DNA of 64,000 nucleotides from Daejeonella sp. (GCF_030684675.1 NZ_JAUXXZ010000016.1:1-64000); one strand, 5' to 3'; shown: positions 36,894 through 45,945, counted from the stretch's first letter. The notes: generated by a model from the sequence alone, not told the origin. Program-made: numbers and translations.

Positions 36894-38238
36894 CTCTGTT
36901 AAAATAAATTCAAAGAATAAAACTGCTGCTATGGAAAAACCTATGAATAAATCGACTGCATTTCCCAAAGTAATAATTATTGGCGGTGGATTTGGTGGAA
37001 TTGAAATAGCCAAACGTTTAAAAGACATGGAAGTTGAAATTATTATGCTCGACAGGCATAATTACCATACCTTTCAACCCCTTCTTTATCAGGTGGCTAC
37101 AGGTGGTCTTGAAGCTGATTCTATTGCATTCCCTTTGCGGAAAATATTTAAAAATCAGAAAAATTTCACATTTAGGGTAGCCGAGGTGGAGCGTATTGAG
37201 CCTGAAAAAAAGATCGTTCATACAACAATTGGCGAAATTGAATATGATTTCCTGATCATTGCCACTGGTTCTGATACAAATTACTTTGGAAAGAAGGAAA
37301 TTGAGCATTTTTCAATGCCGATGAAAACCATCCCTGAAGCATTAAACCTCAGAAGCATGATTCTTCAGAATCTTGAAGAAGCATTAATTGAATCTGATCC
37401 GGTAAAAAAGAGTGCCCTCCTGCAATTCGTTATCGTTGGTGGTGGTCCCACCGGTGTGGAGTTATCAGGTTCACTGGCAGAATTAAAAAAACACGTACTT
37501 CCGACAGACTATCCAGAGCTGCGCGTTGAGGATATCAAAGTATATCTGATTGAAGGATCGCCGGAATTATTAGGCTCTATGTCAAGCCAGGCATCAGGAA
37601 AAGCAAAAGATTTTCTGCTGAAACTGGGGGTTGAGGTATTTACGGATCTGAGGGTTGAAAGTTATGATGGTAAAATCATTAAGCTTTCTAACGGACAGGC
37701 AATTGATACTAAAAATGTCCTTTGGTCGGCAGGAGTTAAAGGTGCAACACCTGCAGGATTGAAAGAAGAATCAATAACCCGTGGAAACCGAATCCTTGTA
37801 GATGAATTTAACAGGGTGAAGGCAGAAGACCATATTTTTGCAATTGGCGATGTGGCAGCATGCATTAGTGCGGAAAAACCAAATGGCTTACCGGGAGTTG
37901 CTCCGGTGGCGATACAGCAAGGCACTCAACTAGCAAAAAATATCATTCATATCATTAATAACGAAGATCCTGAGCCTTTTAAATACTTTGACAAAGGTTC
38001 AATGGCCACTGTTGGCCGCAACCTTGCGGTAGTTGATATTGGTAAAATTCGCTTTCAGGGTATTTTTGCCTGGTTTGTCTGGATGTTTGTACATCTGATG
38101 TCGCTGGTTGGATTTCGGAATAAAGTTGTCACCTTTGTAAACTGGGTCTGGAGTTATTTCAGCTATGACCGTGGAACAAGGCTGATCATCAGGAGATTTA
38201 GCAGGGAATCGATGACTGAGGATACAAAGGCTAAATGA
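36883..38238 (+). CDS. Type II NADH:quinone dehydrogenase-like oxidoreductase
   Basis: 451 residues: FAD-binding KVIIIGGGFGGIEIAKRL, NAD-binding FVIVGGGPTGVELSGSL, a GDVAAC flavin-tail motif, and a C-terminal amphipathic/hydrophobic region (FAWFVWMFVHLMSLVGF) for membrane association. It likely passes electrons from NADH to menaquinone without proton pumping. ATG 36883 overlaps the ferredoxin stop by 11 bases; an internal ATG at 36931 (MEKPMNK) is an equally possible start since the Rossmann strand begins only after it. Confidence 0.9.
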   Translation: MNFNSVKINSKNKTAAMEKPMNKSTAFPKVIIIGGGFGGIEIAKRLKDMEVEIIMLDRHNYHTFQPLLYQVATGGLEADSIAFPLRKIFKNQKNFTFRVAEVERIEPEKKIVHTTIGEIEYDFLIIATGSDTNYFGKKEIEHFSMPMKTIPEALNLRSMILQNLEEALIESDPVKKSALLQFVIVGGGPTGVELSGSLAELKKHVLPTDYPELRVEDIKVYLIEGSPELLGSMSSQASGKAKDFLLKLGVEVFTDLRVESYDGKIIKLSNGQAIDTKNVLWSAGVKGATPAGLKEESITRGNRILVDEFNRVKAEDHIFAIGDVAACISAEKPNGLPGVAPVAIQQGTQLAKNIIHIINNEDPEPFKYFDKGSMATVGRNLAVVDIGKIRFQGIFAWFVWMFVHLMSLVGFRNKVVTFVNWVWSYFSYDRGTRLIIRRFSRESMTEDTKAK

Positions 38239-38242
38239 TTCG

Positions 38243-38345
38243 GTTCCGGATTCCGGATCAAGTCCGGAATGACAAAGTATAATTTAGTAATTTAATCAAA
38301 AGAATGTCATTGCGAGGAGGCACGACGAAGCAATCTCGTGACATT
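38243..38345. repeat. Dispersed intergenic repeats (CCGGAATGACA and GTCATTGCGAGG types)
   Basis: Two elements: TCCGGATTCCGGATCAAGTC then CGGAATGACA (38246-38273), and GTCATTGCGAGGAGGCACGA then CGAAGCAATCTCGTGACATT (from about 38306 to 38346), the latter bounded by AATGTCA/TGACATT. The second is a very widespread bacterial intergenic repeat type. It fills the gap before the HMG-CoA lyase gene. Confidence 0.75.
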
Positions 38346-38365
38346 TAGTAGTTAATTAAGCTTCC

Positions 38366-39214
38366 ATGACAAAACTGATCGAATGTCCGCGTGACGCAAT
38401 GCAGGGAATTCATGATTTTATTCCCACTCAAATCAAGGCCGAATATATCAATCTGCTCTTAGGGGTAGGGTTCGATACGATTGACTTTGGTAGTTTTGTT
38501 TCAGAAAAAGCCATCCCACAGCTAAAAGACACCAGCGAAGTACTGAACAAACTAGATCTCAGTGCGGGAAAAACAAAGCTTCTGGCAATTGTTGCCAATC
38601 TGAGAGGTATTGAAGAGGCCATTAAGCATCCACAAATCTCTTATTTGGGATTTCCTTTTTCGGTTTCTGAAACATTCCAGCAGCGAAACACCAATGCCGG
38701 AATTGAAAAATCCTTAAAAACAGTTGAAGAATTACTTAATTACTGTGAAAAGTCTGGTAAACAAGCGGTTATCTATCTATCCATGGGCTTTGGAAATCCT
38801 TATGGAGATCCATGGAGTAATGAAATTGTAGAACATTGGGCTGCTGAACTGGCAAAAAGAGGTGCCGGGATCATATCACTTGCCGATACCACAGGGGTTT
38901 CCAGCCCTGAAAAGATCAGCTATCTGTATCCACACCTGGTATCCTGCTTCCCGGAAATCGAATTTGGGATTCATCTACACAGCACCCCATCTACCTGGCA
39001 CGAAAAAATAGAGGCAGCCTGGAAAAGTGGCTGCAGACGATTTGATAGTTCACTGAAAGGCTACGGAGGTTGTCCGATGGCATCTGATCAACTCACCGGA
39101 AATATTGCAACAGAGGGCCTCATTTCGTTTCTGGAAGCAAAAGGAGAAGATCATGGGCTGAACATTGAAAAATGGGAGGAAGCTGTTAGCTATTCTTCAA
39201 AGGTGTTTTATTAA
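38366..39214 (+). CDS. Hydroxymethylglutaryl-CoA lyase
   Basis: Cleaves HMG-CoA to acetyl-CoA and acetoacetate in leucine degradation. 282-residue DRE-TIM metallolyase: ECPRDAMQGI at 6-15 (R9, D10), metal ligands HLHS near residue 207, and the active-site cysteine in GYGGCPMA. The dehydrogenase for leucine-type amino acids is elsewhere in the window (53.3 kb). Repeats immediately follow the stop. Confidence 0.9.
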   Translation: MTKLIECPRDAMQGIHDFIPTQIKAEYINLLLGVGFDTIDFGSFVSEKAIPQLKDTSEVLNKLDLSAGKTKLLAIVANLRGIEEAIKHPQISYLGFPFSVSETFQQRNTNAGIEKSLKTVEELLNYCEKSGKQAVIYLSMGFGNPYGDPWSNEIVEHWAAELAKRGAGIISLADTTGVSSPEKISYLYPHLVSCFPEIEFGIHLHSTPSTWHEKIEAAWKSGCRRFDSSLKGYGGCPMASDQLTGNIATEGLISFLEAKGEDHGLNIEKWEEAVSYSSKVFY

Positions 39215-39264
39215 TTGAGAGTGGAGAATTGAGAACCGATAGCTATCGGGTTGACAGTTGATAA
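39215..39264. repeat. Heptad-type repeat with a 14-bp palindrome
   Basis: TTGAGAG TGGAGAA TTGAGAA (39215-39235), then CCGATAGCTATCGG (39236-39249, perfect palindrome), then TTGACAG TTGATAA. It starts at the base after the HMG-CoA lyase stop. Confidence 0.8.
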
Positions 39265-39277
39265 CGGTATCCTATTT

Positions 39278-39305
39278 CAGCTTTAACCTTTCTGCTTTAA
39301 GCTTG
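39278..39305. repeat. AAAGCNN heptads, reverse orientation
   Basis: CAGCTTT AACCTTT CTGCTTT AAGCTTG; the last words enter the 3' end of the GNAT gene, whose stop is at 39297-39299. Confidence 0.65.
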
Positions 39306-39725
39306 GAGGATCATTTTAAAATGCCGTATGCCCGCCTCCTCAAATTGTTCACCTGCCCTTTTAAATCCAAATTTGGCATATAATGGCATTGCATCAATTT
39401 GTGCGTGCAGATAAACATACTCAGCATCCTGGGGAAGGTCATTTAAAACCGCAGCCACCAGTGCCTGTCCCATTCCTTTTCCTCTGAATTCTTTTAACAC
39501 GGCAAAACGCTCGAGTTTGTATCCCTTTTCAGTTTTTCGCCAGCGCGAGGCTGCCGCAGGAGCACCATTGAACTTACCCAGAAAATGTACAGACTCATCT
39601 TCGAACTCCCATTCCAGCTCAGGTGGGCAATTTTGCTCATCAACGAACACTTTTCTCCGGATGGCAAAAACCTGCCGAAGATCTGCCTCATTAGCAACCC
39701 GTTCAACTTTTATTTGATCTTCCAT
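39297..39725 (-). CDS. GNAT-family N-acetyltransferase
   Basis: 142 residues. ERFAVLKEFRGKGMGQALVAAVL includes the acetyl-CoA pyrophosphate loop (RGKGMG). N-terminal VFAIRRKVFVDEQNCPPELEWE resembles ElaA/YjcF-type proteins. Substrate unknown. The end of the gene lies in a heptad repeat, so the last residues (MILQA) may vary between strains. 65 bases downstream of the aldolase start region's end, separated by a terminator. Confidence 0.88.
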   Translation of the reverse strand: MEDQIKVERVANEADLRQVFAIRRKVFVDEQNCPPELEWEFEDESVHFLGKFNGAPAAASRWRKTEKGYKLERFAVLKEFRGKGMGQALVAAVLNDLPQDAEYVYLHAQIDAMPLYAKFGFKRAGEQFEEAGIRHFKMILQA

Positions 39726-39750
39726 TTTCCTGAAATTATTTAAAAAAGAA

Positions 39751-39784
39751 TAAAAGGGCCTTTCTGTACAAAAAAGCCCTTTAA
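39751..39784 (-). terminator. Terminator after the aldolase gene
   Basis: AAAGGGC (39753-39759) pairs with GCCCTTT (39776-39782); read on the minus strand it lies right after the fba stop and is followed by TTTTATTCTTTTTT. Confidence 0.8.
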
Positions 39785-39790
39785 AATAGT

Positions 39791-40870
39791 TTAGAGTTTG
39801 TCGTTGACATTAATGCAATTAAGGTCGTCAAAAGCCTGGGTCAGTCTTTTAACAAAATTATCCTCTCCTTTTCGCAGCCAGACACGCGGATCGTAATACT
39901 TTTTATTTGGTGAGTCATCCCCTTCCGGATTACCGATCTGACTTTGCAGATAAGCCTCCTTTGACTTGTAATAATCCTTTATACCTTCCCAGAATGCCCA
40001 TTGCATATCTGTATCAATATTCATCTTAATAGCTCCGTAGGATATCGCTTCACGAATTTCTTCCTGTGAGGATCCTGAGCCGCCATGGAACACAAAATTT
40101 ACAGGCTTTTCTAAGCTTATATTGAACTCAGAACGGACAAAATCCTGAGAATTCTTCAGAATGACAGGCTGTAATTTCACATTTCCTGGCTTATAAACGC
40201 CATGAACATTCCCAAAGGCAGCAGCAACGGTAAATTTCTCACTTACAGTACTTAACTCTTTATAGGCATAAGCAACTTCAGAAGGCTGAGTATATAATTT
40301 TGAACTGTCAACATCACTATTATCAACACCATCTTCTTCCCCGCCGGTTACGCCGAGTTCAATTTCAAGAGTCATTCCCAATCCCTTCATCCGGCTTAAA
40401 TACTTCTTACTGATCTCAATATTCTCTTCAATCGGTTCTTCAGACAGATCGAGCATATGCGAAGAATAAAGTGGCTTACCATGTTGAGCAAAAAAACGTT
40501 CTCCATGATCCATAAGACCATCAATCCAGGGTAATAGTTTCTTGGCTGCGTGGTCTGTATGTAAAATAACGGCTACTCCATAATGCTCGGCCAGAAGATG
40601 GATATGTTGGGCCGCTGATACTCCTCCAAGTATACAGGCATTTAAATTATCGTTATTGAGGGATTTGCCGGCATAGAACTGTGCCCCCCCGTTTGAAAGC
40701 TGAATAATTACAGGGGAATTAACAGCCTTGGCTGTCTCCATTACAGCATTGATTGAATTTGTACCAATTACATTAACCGCTGGCAGGGCAAACTGATGTT
40801 TTTTGGCTACTTCGAATAATTCCTGAACAGCATCACCATGCAAAACCCCCTTAAATTCTTTTAAACTCAT
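39791..40870 (-). CDS. fbaA: Class II fructose-bisphosphate aldolase
   Basis: Zinc-dependent aldolase of glycolysis/gluconeogenesis. 359 residues, the class IIA length. Zinc ligands in VILHTDHAAKKL and later EIELGVTGGEEDGV, FGNVHGVY and NFVFHGGSGS are the family blocks. Single-gene unit with its own terminator; upstream gap is shared with divergent accD. Confidence 0.96.
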   Translation of the reverse strand: MSLKEFKGVLHGDAVQELFEVAKKHQFALPAVNVIGTNSINAVMETAKAVNSPVIIQLSNGGAQFYAGKSLNNDNLNACILGGVSAAQHIHLLAEHYGVAVILHTDHAAKKLLPWIDGLMDHGERFFAQHGKPLYSSHMLDLSEEPIEENIEISKKYLSRMKGLGMTLEIELGVTGGEEDGVDNSDVDSSKLYTQPSEVAYAYKELSTVSEKFTVAAAFGNVHGVYKPGNVKLQPVILKNSQDFVRSEFNISLEKPVNFVFHGGSGSSQEEIREAISYGAIKMNIDTDMQWAFWEGIKDYYKSKEAYLQSQIGNPEGDDSPNKKYYDPRVWLRKGEDNFVKRLTQAFDDLNCINVNDKL

Positions 40871-41035
40871 GATTTTAGTTTTTTATAAGATGATCGAAAT
40901 TATGAAAAATAGGCTCAAAATCAAGCAATAAGCTTAATTAATCTATCCATTTATGGATAAGTTTCATTCTGTCATTTTGAGGGGCATTGCTTTCTTAAAA
41001 TTTTTGTTTCTTTGTAGGCTATACACACATCCGAA

Positions 41036-41878
41036 ATGGCCTGGTTTAAGAGAGAAAAAAAGGGGATTATAACTTCCACAGAGGAAAAGAAAGAGACACC
41101 CGATGGGTTGTGGAATAAATGTCCATCATGTAAGAAACCACTGCATTACGCAGAACAGGTAGAGAATAAATACGTTTGCCAATACTGTGCCTACCATTTA
41201 CGTATCGGCTCAAAAGAATACTTTGAAATTCTTTTCGACGATAACGAATTCACTGAATTATTTCCAAATATACGATCAGCTGATCCTTTGAATTTTACCG
41301 ATACTAAAAAGTATACAGACAGGCTAGAAGAGAGTTATGAGAAAACCGGCTTAAACGATGCAATACGCTCTGCATCAGGTAAATTAGCCGGGCAGAATCT
41401 GGTAATTGCCTGTATGGACTTTAATTTTATTGGAGGTTCGATGGGTTCTGTTGTTGGCGAGAAGATCGCCCGTTCAATTGATTTCAGTATCAAACATAAG
41501 ATTCCTTTCATGATGATCTCAAAATCAGGTGGAGCGAGGATGATGGAGGCTGCATTTTCACTGATGCAAATGGCAAAAACTTCGGCCAAATTAGCGCTGT
41601 TAAGCAAAGCTAAGATCCCATATATTTCATTATTGACTGATCCGACAACAGGTGGAGTTACCGCCTCTTATGCGATGCTTGGTGACATTAATATTTCAGA
41701 ACCTGGCGCTTTAATAGGCTTTGCAGGACCAAGGGTAATCAAAGAAACCATCAAAAAAGATCTTCCTAAAGGTTTCCAAACCTCAGAATTTGTGCTGGAG
41801 CATGGATTTCTCGATTTTATTGTAGACAGAAGGCAAATGAAGGCCAAACTGGGATCTTTCCTGAAGATGCTTGCCTAA
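41036..41878 (+). CDS. accD: Acetyl-CoA carboxylase carboxyltransferase subunit beta
   Basis: Forms malonyl-CoA with AccA for fatty acid synthesis. 280 residues with an N-terminal zinc ribbon (C29, C32, C48, C51) and the crotonase-like carboxyltransferase core ([39 protein letters not shown]). Divergent from fba. A TTG (40987) and a TTTCTTTG (41007) form only a poor promoter match. Confidence 0.97.
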   Translation: MAWFKREKKGIITSTEEKKETPDGLWNKCPSCKKPLHYAEQVENKYVCQYCAYHLRIGSKEYFEILFDDNEFTELFPNIRSADPLNFTDTKKYTDRLEESYEKTGLNDAIRSASGKLAGQNLVIACMDFNFIGGSMGSVVGEKIARSIDFSIKHKIPFMMISKSGGARMMEAAFSLMQMAKTSAKLALLSKAKIPYISLLTDPTTGGVTASYAMLGDINISEPGALIGFAGPRVIKETIKKDLPKGFQTSEFVLEHGFLDFIVDRRQMKAKLGSFLKMLA

Positions 41879-41879
41879 T

Positions 41880-41935
41880 TGTCTGAACTATGATTAGTAT
41901 GATTTTTTTGATTAGTATGATTTTGCTTTTTCAAG
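41880..41935. repeat. TTGTCTGAAC/GATTAGTATGATTTT repeat
   Basis: Begins in the accD stop region with TTGTCTGAACTATGATTAGT and repeats GATTAGTATGATTTT twice. It is a left-end-like fragment of the family at 5703-5798. Again placed between convergent genes. Confidence 0.65.
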
Positions 41936-41996
41936 GTAATCGTTTTATCAAATAAGAAGCGTCATGTTCGCATTTTATGGGTCTAATTGACCATAA

Positions 41997-42893
41997 CTAA
42001 GAACTTAATTCTTCATAAGCAGCCGTCAAACTCCTTTGTATACCCTGACCATGAAAATCTTCGGCACCAGGAATACTTTGTACTTTTAAGATATCTTCTT
42101 TAGATTTTCCTGCTTTCATCTCATTTTTTACAAACAGAAGCAACTTTTCAAGGTAGTTCTGCATGGCTCTAATTTCTTCTTTGCCACCTGTAACTTTTAA
42201 AGGATCAGCAGAATGACCGAATACAAATAAGGTATCCTTATCGAATTTAGCAATAGTTTTATCCAGGACATTCACCCAGCTCTGAATATTTGCACCTCCG
42301 GGCCTGTCAATAAAAGGAAATCGTTTATTGAACATAAGATCTCCCATATGGGCAATGTTGGCATGCTCAAAATGCACAATGATGTCTCCATTGGTATGTC
42401 CTGCCCCAAAATAATGAGCTTGAATACGCTCTGAACCTACTTTAGCCTTCCATTTATCATGGAATACGGTATCAGCAAATAGTTGTTTGTCTTCAGACTT
42501 CTGTGCAGCTGCTGTTTTTTGATGGTTAGCAAGACAATTAGCATGTCCAACCACCTTCTCAGCCAAACCTTTAAATGCATGATTTCCACCTGTATGATCA
42601 CCATGATGATGGGTATTGATCAAATAATTCAATGGCTTTGACGAAATTTTCTTAAGTTCTGCTATCAGATGAGTTGCCGGGTCAACAAATTGTGTATCGA
42701 CCACTGCCATTCCCGAATTATTTGATAACCAGGCTATTGTACCACCCTGCTCGGTAAATATTCCAACATCATTTCTCAAAAGAGTAAATTTATACGCCGG
42801 CTGCATTAAAAAATTAGCCAGAGTCTTATTATTCGCCATGGCTAACATAGCCAATGAAAGTCCTGTACCTTGTAAAAATTTTCTACGTTGCAT
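41997..42893 (-). CDS. Exported MBL-fold metallohydrolase
   Basis: 298 residues. The N-terminus MQRRKFLQGTGLSLAML is a probable twin-arginine signal. Zinc motif NTHHHGDHTGG (about residues 94-104), a second histidine block GAGHTNGD and the C-terminal VFGHSADP complete the lactamase-fold metal site. Related to the quinoprotein-relay/hydroxyacylglutathione-hydrolase-like branch; the substrate is unknown and beta-lactamase activity cannot be assumed. Start set at ATG 42893, not the TTG three bases upstream. Confidence 0.88.
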   Translation of the reverse strand: MQRRKFLQGTGLSLAMLAMANNKTLANFLMQPAYKFTLLRNDVGIFTEQGGTIAWLSNNSGMAVVDTQFVDPATHLIAELKKISSKPLNYLINTHHHGDHTGGNHAFKGLAEKVVGHANCLANHQKTAAAQKSEDKQLFADTVFHDKWKAKVGSERIQAHYFGAGHTNGDIIVHFEHANIAHMGDLMFNKRFPFIDRPGGANIQSWVNVLDKTIAKFDKDTLFVFGHSADPLKVTGGKEEIRAMQNYLEKLLLFVKNEMKAGKSKEDILKVQSIPGAEDFHGQGIQRSLTAAYEELSS

Positions 42894-42925
42894 CAAAAAT
42901 CAGATTAAATGATTCTAAATATAAA

Positions 42926-42953
42926 TAAAAAAAAATCCCGCTACTGCGGGATT
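42926..42953 (-). terminator. Terminator of the small His-rich gene
   Basis: AATCCCGC/GCGGGATT 8-bp stem (42934-42941 with 42946-42953), loop TACT, followed on the minus strand by ten T. It begins 7 bases after the stop of the 60-residue gene. Confidence 0.88.
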
Positions 42954-42959
42954 CAAAAT

Positions 42960-43142
42960 TTACATCGTTCCGGGTTCATGATTGAATCCGATCGAATGAT
43001 GATTAACACGCCCATGGGAATGGTGACTGAAACTGTATCCCCGAACTAAGCCTGTAATAAAATGCTTTTCATGTATCAGCATTGTCTGCTCATCTTTAGG
43101 AATACCTTTTACTGAATGTTTGGGGACATGCTTCTTAGCCAT
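42960..43142 (-). CDS. Small histidine-rich protein, unknown
   Basis: 60 residues, ten of them histidine (positions 5, 9, 24, 27, 40, 41, 43, 48, 49, 55), basic at the start (MAKKHVPKHSVKG), no membrane segment or cysteine. I do not recognise a family. Expression signals are unusually good: AAAAGGAGGAAATC directly before the ATG (AGGAGG five bases away), rare in this window, and an intrinsic terminator just after the stop. The histidine pattern (SHHSHGRVNHH) may bind a metal. Neighbours are an MBL hydrolase downstream and a cysteine desulfurase upstream on the same strand. Confidence 0.75.
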   Translation of the reverse strand: MAKKHVPKHSVKGIPKDEQTMLIHEKHFITGLVRGYSFSHHSHGRVNHHSIGFNHEPGTM

Positions 43143-43147
43143 GATTT

Positions 43148-43153
43148 CCTCCT
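43148..43153 (-). promoter_or_regulatory. Strong Shine-Dalgarno of the His-rich gene
   Basis: Minus-strand AGGAGG, five bases before the ATG at 43142. Few other starts in the window have such a site; it supports the start and suggests high translation. Confidence 0.8.
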
Positions 43154-43220
43154 TTTCTTAAGTATTTATACAATTTACAAAAAATTGAATAAAAAAGCAA
43201 GATTGATTTGATGTAAAGAA

Positions 43221-44369
43221 TCAGTATTCAGCATTAAACCTCAACATGACAATTTCCTTTAGCTTCAGAACAACATAATCGATCTCTTCCCTTGTATTGT
43301 ATTTGCTGAAGGAAAACCGTACCGCAGGACGATTTGGATTAGCCTGAATTCCATTTAAAACATGCGAGCCAATATTGGTTCCGGAGCTGCACGCACTGCC
43401 TCCAGATGCAGAAATACCTGAAATATCCAGACTAAAAAGCAGCATTTCTGCCATCTCCATTTCAGGAAATGAAACATTTAGTACAGTATAAAGACTTTTC
43501 TCAGGTTCAGTGTCACCATTAAATTCAATTCGGGGTATGTTTTTTACTAACTCCTGCATCATATAAGATTTAAGCCCCTGAATGTATTCATGATGCTCAG
43601 CCATCTCTGCATAAGCAATTTCAAGTGCCTTTGCTAAACCTGCAATGCCATAGACATTTTCTGTCCCACCCCGCATATTTCGCTCCTGAGAACCACCAAA
43701 AATCATCGGATTGATCTTAATATTATGGTTAATGTACAGGAAGCCCACTCCTTTTGGGCCATGCAGTTTGTGTGCAGCACAAACGAGAAAGTGTACCTTC
43801 AATTTGCTAAGATCATGTGGATAGTGCCCCATACTCTGCACGGTATCGCAATGGAAGATTGCATGATACTTTTCACATAATTCACCTACCCTTTCAATAT
43901 CTGTAAGTGTTCCTAATTCATTATTGGCATGCATCAGTGAAACAAAACTGCGTTCATTTGTATTCAGGATTTCTTCAAGATGCTGGTAATCAATAGTCCC
44001 CTTTTCATCCATATTTACATAACTCAACTTGATCAAACCACTACTTTCAAGTGCCTGAAGGGTGTGCAAAACAGCATGGTGCTCAATAGCACTGGTAATT
44101 GCATGTTTGATTCCATGATCAATAATACCACAGCGAATAGCCATGTTATCTGCCTCGGTCCCACCAGAAGTAAAGAAAAATTCGGAGGGCGAAGCGTGCA
44201 GAAGTGATGCAACACTCTTTCTCGCCTTTTCGATCAATGTACGTACTTCACGCCCATGAGCATGAATGGAGGAAGGATTGCCATAATGACTTTCCATTAC
44301 TTCATAAATCGTCTTCAGCACCTCTTTGTCTAAAGGGGTAGTAGCAGCATTATCCAGGTATACACGCAT
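43221..44369 (-). CDS. Cysteine desulfurase (NifS/IscS family)
   Basis: PLP enzyme delivering sulfur from cysteine. 382 residues; YLDNAATTPLD start, PLP histidine region TSAIEHHAVLHTL, PLP lysine in CAAHKLHGPKG, and active-site cysteine in SGGSACSSGT. The loop length is that of the class I (IscS/NifS) type. No iscU or tRNA-thiolation partner is adjacent. Confidence 0.94.
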   Translation of the reverse strand: MRVYLDNAATTPLDKEVLKTIYEVMESHYGNPSSIHAHGREVRTLIEKARKSVASLLHASPSEFFFTSGGTEADNMAIRCGIIDHGIKHAITSAIEHHAVLHTLQALESSGLIKLSYVNMDEKGTIDYQHLEEILNTNERSFVSLMHANNELGTLTDIERVGELCEKYHAIFHCDTVQSMGHYPHDLSKLKVHFLVCAAHKLHGPKGVGFLYINHNIKINPMIFGGSQERNMRGGTENVYGIAGLAKALEIAYAEMAEHHEYIQGLKSYMMQELVKNIPRIEFNGDTEPEKSLYTVLNVSFPEMEMAEMLLFSLDISGISASGGSACSSGTNIGSHVLNGIQANPNRPAVRFSFSKYNTREEIDYVVLKLKEIVMLRFNAEY

Positions 44370-44483
44370 AATAATAAATTATTCAACAGATTAAATCAGT
44401 TTACACCAGCAATTGGTTAAAGCAGATGTAAAAATGAGTGAAAATATACTCAGTAAATTAATACTTGTTCTTTGGTAAGATTA

Positions 44484-45872
44484 TTAGGTTAAACGCAATA
44501 TTTCTTTTATATCTGATATGATTTTCTGTGCAAGGTATTCGGCACCCGTTTCTGAACTGCTCTCAGAATAAATTCTGATTATTGGTTCAGTGTTCGATTT
44601 CCGAAGATGTACCCATTGTTTATCAAATTCTATTTTTAAGCCATCAATAGTACTATGGGGCTGATTTTCATACCTCTTTTCAACCTCAATTAAGAGAGAA
44701 TCGATATCCATTTCAGGAGTCAGTGTGATTTTATTCTTTGAAATGTAATAAGCAGGATAAGAAGCTCTGAGCACCGATACAGATTGCTTGCTTATTGCAA
44801 GATGGGTCAAAAACAAAGCAATCCCAACCAAAGCATCCCGTCCATAATGAGATTCAGGATAGATAACACCTCCATTTCCCTCTCCGCCAATAATAGCCTG
44901 AGTCTCTTTCATCTTATTGACCACATTTACTTCACCTACAGCAGCAGCATTATAAGTTCCACCTGCAGATTCGGTTACATCCCTTAAAGCACGGGTCGAT
45001 GATAAATTGGAAACCGTGTTACCGGGGGTATGCTTGAGAACATAGTCCGAAACCGCAACAAGCGTATATTCTTCACCAAACATTGAACCATCTTCACATA
45101 CGAAACACAATCTGTCAACATCCGGATCAACGGCGATACCAAGATCAGCCTTTTTGGCAACTACCATACGTGAAAGATCAATCAGATTTTCAGGTAGTGG
45201 CTCAGGATTGTGAGGAAACTCACCATCAGGTTCGCAGTAAAGCTCATAAATGGTCTTTACACCCAAGGCTTTTAGTAGTGCAGGTACAAATATCCCACCC
45301 GAAGAATTTACACAGTCAATTGCTATTTTAAAATTAGCATTCCGCACAGCTTCAGCATTCACAAGCGGCAATGCCAGCACCTTGTCTATATGCTTTTGTA
45401 AATAGCTATCGTCGTAGCTAACCTTTCCCAGACTATTAACATCAGCAAATTCAAAATCGCTCTCCTCAGCCATAGAAAGCACTAATTGCCCCTCCTGATC
45501 AGAAATAAACTCTCCCTTATCATTCAGAAGCTTCAAGGCATTCCATTGCTTTGGATTATGACTGGCAGTCAGAATGATACCACCACCGGCATTTTCATCA
45601 GGCACCGCAACTTCAACAGTTGGTGTGGTTGACAGGCCCAGATCGACCACGTCAATTCCAATACTTTGCAGGGTACCAACCACCAGATTACGGACCATTT
45701 CACCCGAAATTCTGGCGTCTCTGCCAATTACTACCTTATTCTTGCCTGTACTTGCTACGACCCAACGGCCATAAGCTGAAGTAAATTTTACGATGTCAGA
45801 TGGTGTCAAACCATTTCCTGCCAATCCGCCTATTGTACCCCTGATTCCGGAGATCGATTTTATTAAAGCCAC
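44484..45872 (-). CDS. glmM: Phosphoglucosamine mutase
   Basis: Converts glucosamine-6-P to glucosamine-1-P for UDP-GlcNAc. 462 residues of the alpha-D-phosphohexomutase family: catalytic phosphoserine S104 in LTASHNPKQWN, metal loop DPDVDR, sugar-binding GEGNGGV, and phosphate loop RKSNTEPIIR. This is the Bacteroidota form, which could also act as a phosphomannomutase/phosphoglucomutase. Start is GTG at 45872. Confidence 0.9.
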   Translation of the reverse strand: MALIKSISGIRGTIGGLAGNGLTPSDIVKFTSAYGRWVVASTGKNKVVIGRDARISGEMVRNLVVGTLQSIGIDVVDLGLSTTPTVEVAVPDENAGGGIILTASHNPKQWNALKLLNDKGEFISDQEGQLVLSMAEESDFEFADVNSLGKVSYDDSYLQKHIDKVLALPLVNAEAVRNANFKIAIDCVNSSGGIFVPALLKALGVKTIYELYCEPDGEFPHNPEPLPENLIDLSRMVVAKKADLGIAVDPDVDRLCFVCEDGSMFGEEYTLVAVSDYVLKHTPGNTVSNLSSTRALRDVTESAGGTYNAAAVGEVNVVNKMKETQAIIGGEGNGGVIYPESHYGRDALVGIALFLTHLAISKQSVSVLRASYPAYYISKNKITLTPEMDIDSLLIEVEKRYENQPHSTIDGLKIEFDKQWVHLRKSNTEPIIRIYSESSSETGAEYLAQKIISDIKEILRLT

Positions 45873-45937
45873 GATTTAAAATTATTGAGCAAAAATAACA
45901 ATTACATCCTATTCATAACTGTAAAACAGTAAATGTA

Positions 45938-45945
45938 TATATTTG
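45938..45945 (+). promoter_or_regulatory. Candidate -7 box of the methyltransferase operon
   Basis: TATATTTG, a full TAnnTTTG match, 23 bases before ATG 45969. It lies downstream of the in-frame ATG 45933, arguing against that start. Confidence 0.5.

Noticed and set aside
41997-42893. Beta-lactamase resistance gene
   Set aside because: The HHHGDH motif is shared by the whole MBL superfamily; nothing specific to class B lactamases is visible.
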